The notes under the pieces: generated by a model
What the model was told of the DNA's origin: nothing
What the model saw: only the letters and a program-made list of their open reading frames with translations
The model's database searches: none
Program-made: the position numbers and the translations under genes
In this document: positions 61,876 to 64,000 of the stretch, piece after piece
How the letters are laid out: each line of letters starts with the position of its first letter
Position numbering within the stretch: position 1 is the stretch's first letter
Assembly: GCA_014773175.1 (NCBI GenBank)
Contig: VXCM01002060.1
Span: forward strand, 11,881 to 75,880
DNA from: Lucifuga dentata
Lineage: Eukaryota > Chordata > Actinopteri > Ophidiiformes > Bythitidae
DNA length: 64,000 nucleotides
Direction of reading: 5' to 3'

Positions 61876-64000
61876 CTCTTCCCGTTGGAGGACAGTCTGA
61901 CGTAGAGTTTATCGGTGTCCGGTACAACTCTCTGGATAAACACCTGCTGGTCGTCTCTCTCTCCGTACGGACCTGAGACGATGAAAACACATGACGTGAC
62001 CTCTGACCTCTAAAACCACAACCAGAAATTGATCCTCCAGCTAGAATCTCTCTCCTGAGGGTCAAACGCTGGTGCCTGTAGCTGCTAATGTTTGTATTTT
62101 CCTCATTGATGGAAGCAGTTTGGAGACAGTTTAGATGTTTTTTTAATATATATATTTTATATTTATTCATATTTTTATTTTTAATCTAACTGCTGTTCCA
62201 ATATTTATATTATTATCTATTTTTATTTAGCCATTTTAATTTTGCACTTTTGGTCCTGGAGGAACGTACATATATTTTCTACATATATGAAGAATGTATC
62301 TAGATCGCATTGTTGTGAATATCAATAAAATTCTTTAAATCTTTGAATCTTGAATCTTTTGTGGCTATTTGTATTTATTTCTCATGTAAATTCATTAACA
62401 TGTCCATTTCTCACACATTCACCATTAAAGATGACAGACAATCGAATTAGGAAAGTGCTTGTGTGTGTGTGTGTGTTACCAATCTCTGTGCCGGCACTGC
62501 AGCCTCCGTGTCCGTCCACATCATCCAGGCTGAGGATCTTGAAGGAAGTGAGAGGTGTGGACCCTGGCTGAGTGGAGATCATCCCTCTGAAGCGAGTCAC
62601 CGTCCACGTGCGCACGTGGTTGTTGTCTGCACACACTGACACACACACACACACACACACACACATCACACTTAGAGCATATTCAGACTTTTAGTCCATG
62701 TTCTATGCTGGGAAAATAAAATAACATGGAACAAAGATGGAATTGGGATATTTTTCAAGGATTAGTCATCATTTGGTACCCTAGACAAGGCCTTAGTCAG
62801 ACAGGTACCTGAACAAGGTGTTTGTCAGATAGGTATTAGTCAGATAATACCTGAGACGAGGCGTTAGTCAGACAGGTACTGTACCCGAGACGAGGCATTA
62901 GACAGGTACCTGAGATGAGGTGTTTTTCAGACAGCATGATCTTGGTGACAGGGCTGCGGTGAACAGAGAAGGTTTGGAAGAGCTGTGGTCCTGAACTGAC
63001 GGTCTCTGGGTGTTGAATGATGACCCTAACCGTCCCAGAACTGGTCCCATACGCAATCTCAATCCAGTTCCCACTGTCACCTGGCACAACAACATAAATA
63101 AATAATGCACAGCACTCTGATGCTGTGAAGTTTTTACTTCAATATTCTGAATCTGGACCTGCATTAAAATCTGCATAGCAATAGAAGATCATTCTGATTT
63201 ACTGATGATGTCCATGATTTTTGAAGAATATCTCATTCCTGTCTGAGAATATCACGGCTTTGTATCAGGATGACATAAAAGTTACATTGAGCGACACTCA
63301 GGAGCAATGAGGTATGAATATTTACATTTATCAAGCTGCTGTAGCGCCACCTACAGGCCAAACATCATATCTTACAGAATTGAAATGTGCACTTGGATTT
63401 ATGTTTTACTTTGTTTACATGCCGATGTACTTGACTTTATATTAGTACTGAGTAGAAGTAGCAACAGTACTTGTTTTGGGAGTGAGGTACACGCTGAGTG
63501 CAGTAATGGCATCCTCTGTGGGGTCTCTGTACAGCTCTGTCACCAGCAGGTCATTGTCCTTCATCCTCAGAGGAAACTTCTGGACATCTGCAATGCGACA
63601 AAGTCATTCATGTCCATACAACATGTATGCAGCACAGACAAACGTATAACTCTGTACATGTATGTGGCATGGACACGGCATGGACGGTTTTGCTGACAAT
63701 TTAACATTAATAATAGGGCTCAATGTTTAAAGGTTTTATTTCCAGAAAGAATCTGATCATGTACCTGTGTTTAGTTTGAATATTGAACAGGACATCTGAG
63801 AATATGTTGTTTGGGACTGAAGTGAATCACTGTGAAATTTAATGAGTCTTTCTTCATGATGAGGCAGTTTTTGTAAGTAAAAAAATAAACAAGTTAAAAC
63901 CCAAATGTTTCTATTTAAAATCTGCAAGTCTCATGTAAAGGTTGTACCAATGTAGTAGATGGATCCGTTGTTGCAGCCGAGGATGAGGAGGGAGCCAGCA
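60265..64000 (-). CDS. shkbp1: SH3KBP1-binding protein 1-like (BTB/WD-type), 3' part, 8 exons visible
   Basis: SHKBP1/KCTD3 family adaptor; SHKBP1 binds SH3KBP1 (CIN85) and affects EGFR down-regulation. The N-terminal BTB domain lies beyond the right edge. Visible exons, 5' to 3': 63948->64000, 63471-63587, 62910-63080, 62480-62635, 61876-61972, 61534-61718, 61201-61303, 60265-61048; all joins in frame. Beta-propeller-like part: [93 protein letters not shown]. The last exon codes for a Ser/Pro-rich tail with [12 protein letters not shown] and the end NETSF, which fits SHKBP1; KCTD3 ends differently. [20 protein letters not shown] resembles KCTD3, so the paralogue call is probable, not certain. 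Microsatellites abut several splice sites. Confidence 0.8.
61171..61199. repeat. (TG)n abutting a shkbp1 splice donor
   Basis: On the gene strand the donor after the exon at 61201-61303 reads GTACACACACAC and runs straight into (AC)n. Confidence 0.85.
61825..61873. repeat. (CA)n abutting a shkbp1 splice donor
   Basis: On the gene strand the exon at 61876-61972 is followed by GTATGTGTGTGTG and about 45 bases of (TG)n. A further (CA)n lies at 61735-61755 before the next exon. Confidence 0.85.
62640..62664. repeat. (CA)n abutting a shkbp1 splice acceptor
   Basis: On the gene strand (TG)n followed by TGTCAG forms the acceptor of the exon at 62480-62635, replacing a normal polypyrimidine tract. 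The same exon's donor (GTAACACACAC) runs into another (AC)n at 62459-62476. Confidence 0.85.
62776..62935 (-). repeat. shkbp1: Tandem repeat of a shkbp1 exon end plus splice donor
   Basis: The exon at 62910-63080 ends CTGTCTGAAAAACACCTC, ATCTCAG and then GTACCTG. Four to five related units follow in the intron, such as CTGTCTGACTAACGCCTC with GTCTCAG and GTATTATC, covering about 62776-62903. Each unit carries a potential donor. Unit lengths run from about 23 to 40 bases. Confidence 0.75.

Overview
The window is nuclear DNA of a teleost fish, probably a percomorph. The evidence is a set of vertebrate multi-exon genes with fish-type protein sequences, Rex3 and LINE-2-like retroelement pieces, mariner, hAT and Harbinger-like debris, many short terminal-inverted-repeat elements (MITEs), and abundant (CA)n and (GA)n microsatellites. 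There are no operons, no CRISPR array, and no tRNA or rRNA gene that I can see.

Layout. 1-6.7 kb is intergenic and repeat-rich (a GC-rich unclassified block, a hAT-like element carrying a Rex3 3' end, low-complexity repeats). 6.71-7.66 kb is one intact single-exon odorant receptor gene on +. 8.9-23.2 kb is pgm2l1 (14 coding exons, minus). 25.4-26.5 kb is lipt2 (3 exons, minus). 27.4-34.1 kb is rnf169 (6 exons, plus), divergent from lipt2. 38.1-53.3 kb is abcg1 (15 exons, minus). 55.6-58.8 kb is spcs2 (5 exons, minus). 60.3-64.0 kb is the 3' part of shkbp1 (8 exons visible, minus), whose N-terminal BTB half lies beyond the right edge. I joined the exons by hand; the reading frame closes at every junction, giving proteins of 623, 235, 591, 671 and 203 aa.

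The pgm2l1-lipt2-rnf169-spcs2 order matches human 11q13.4 as I remember it, with kcne3, pold3, chrdl2 and xrra1 absent and abcg1 (human chromosome 21) placed between rnf169 and spcs2. The genes are unrelated housekeeping or signalling functions (glucose-1,6-bisphosphate synthesis, mitochondrial lipoylation, DNA-damage ubiquitin reading, sterol export, signal peptide cleavage, a BTB/WD adaptor), so they share a neighbourhood and not a pathway.

The most interesting points: a U12-type AT-AC intron in spcs2; a tandem duplication of an exon end plus splice donor in shkbp1; a MITE that supplies the odorant receptor's stop codon and a candidate polyA signal; one roughly 0.5-0.6 kb MITE family with 14 copies or fragments in this window; and a recurrent assembly artefact in which 63-67 bp are exactly duplicated on both sides of a single N, once inside a pgm2l1 exon.
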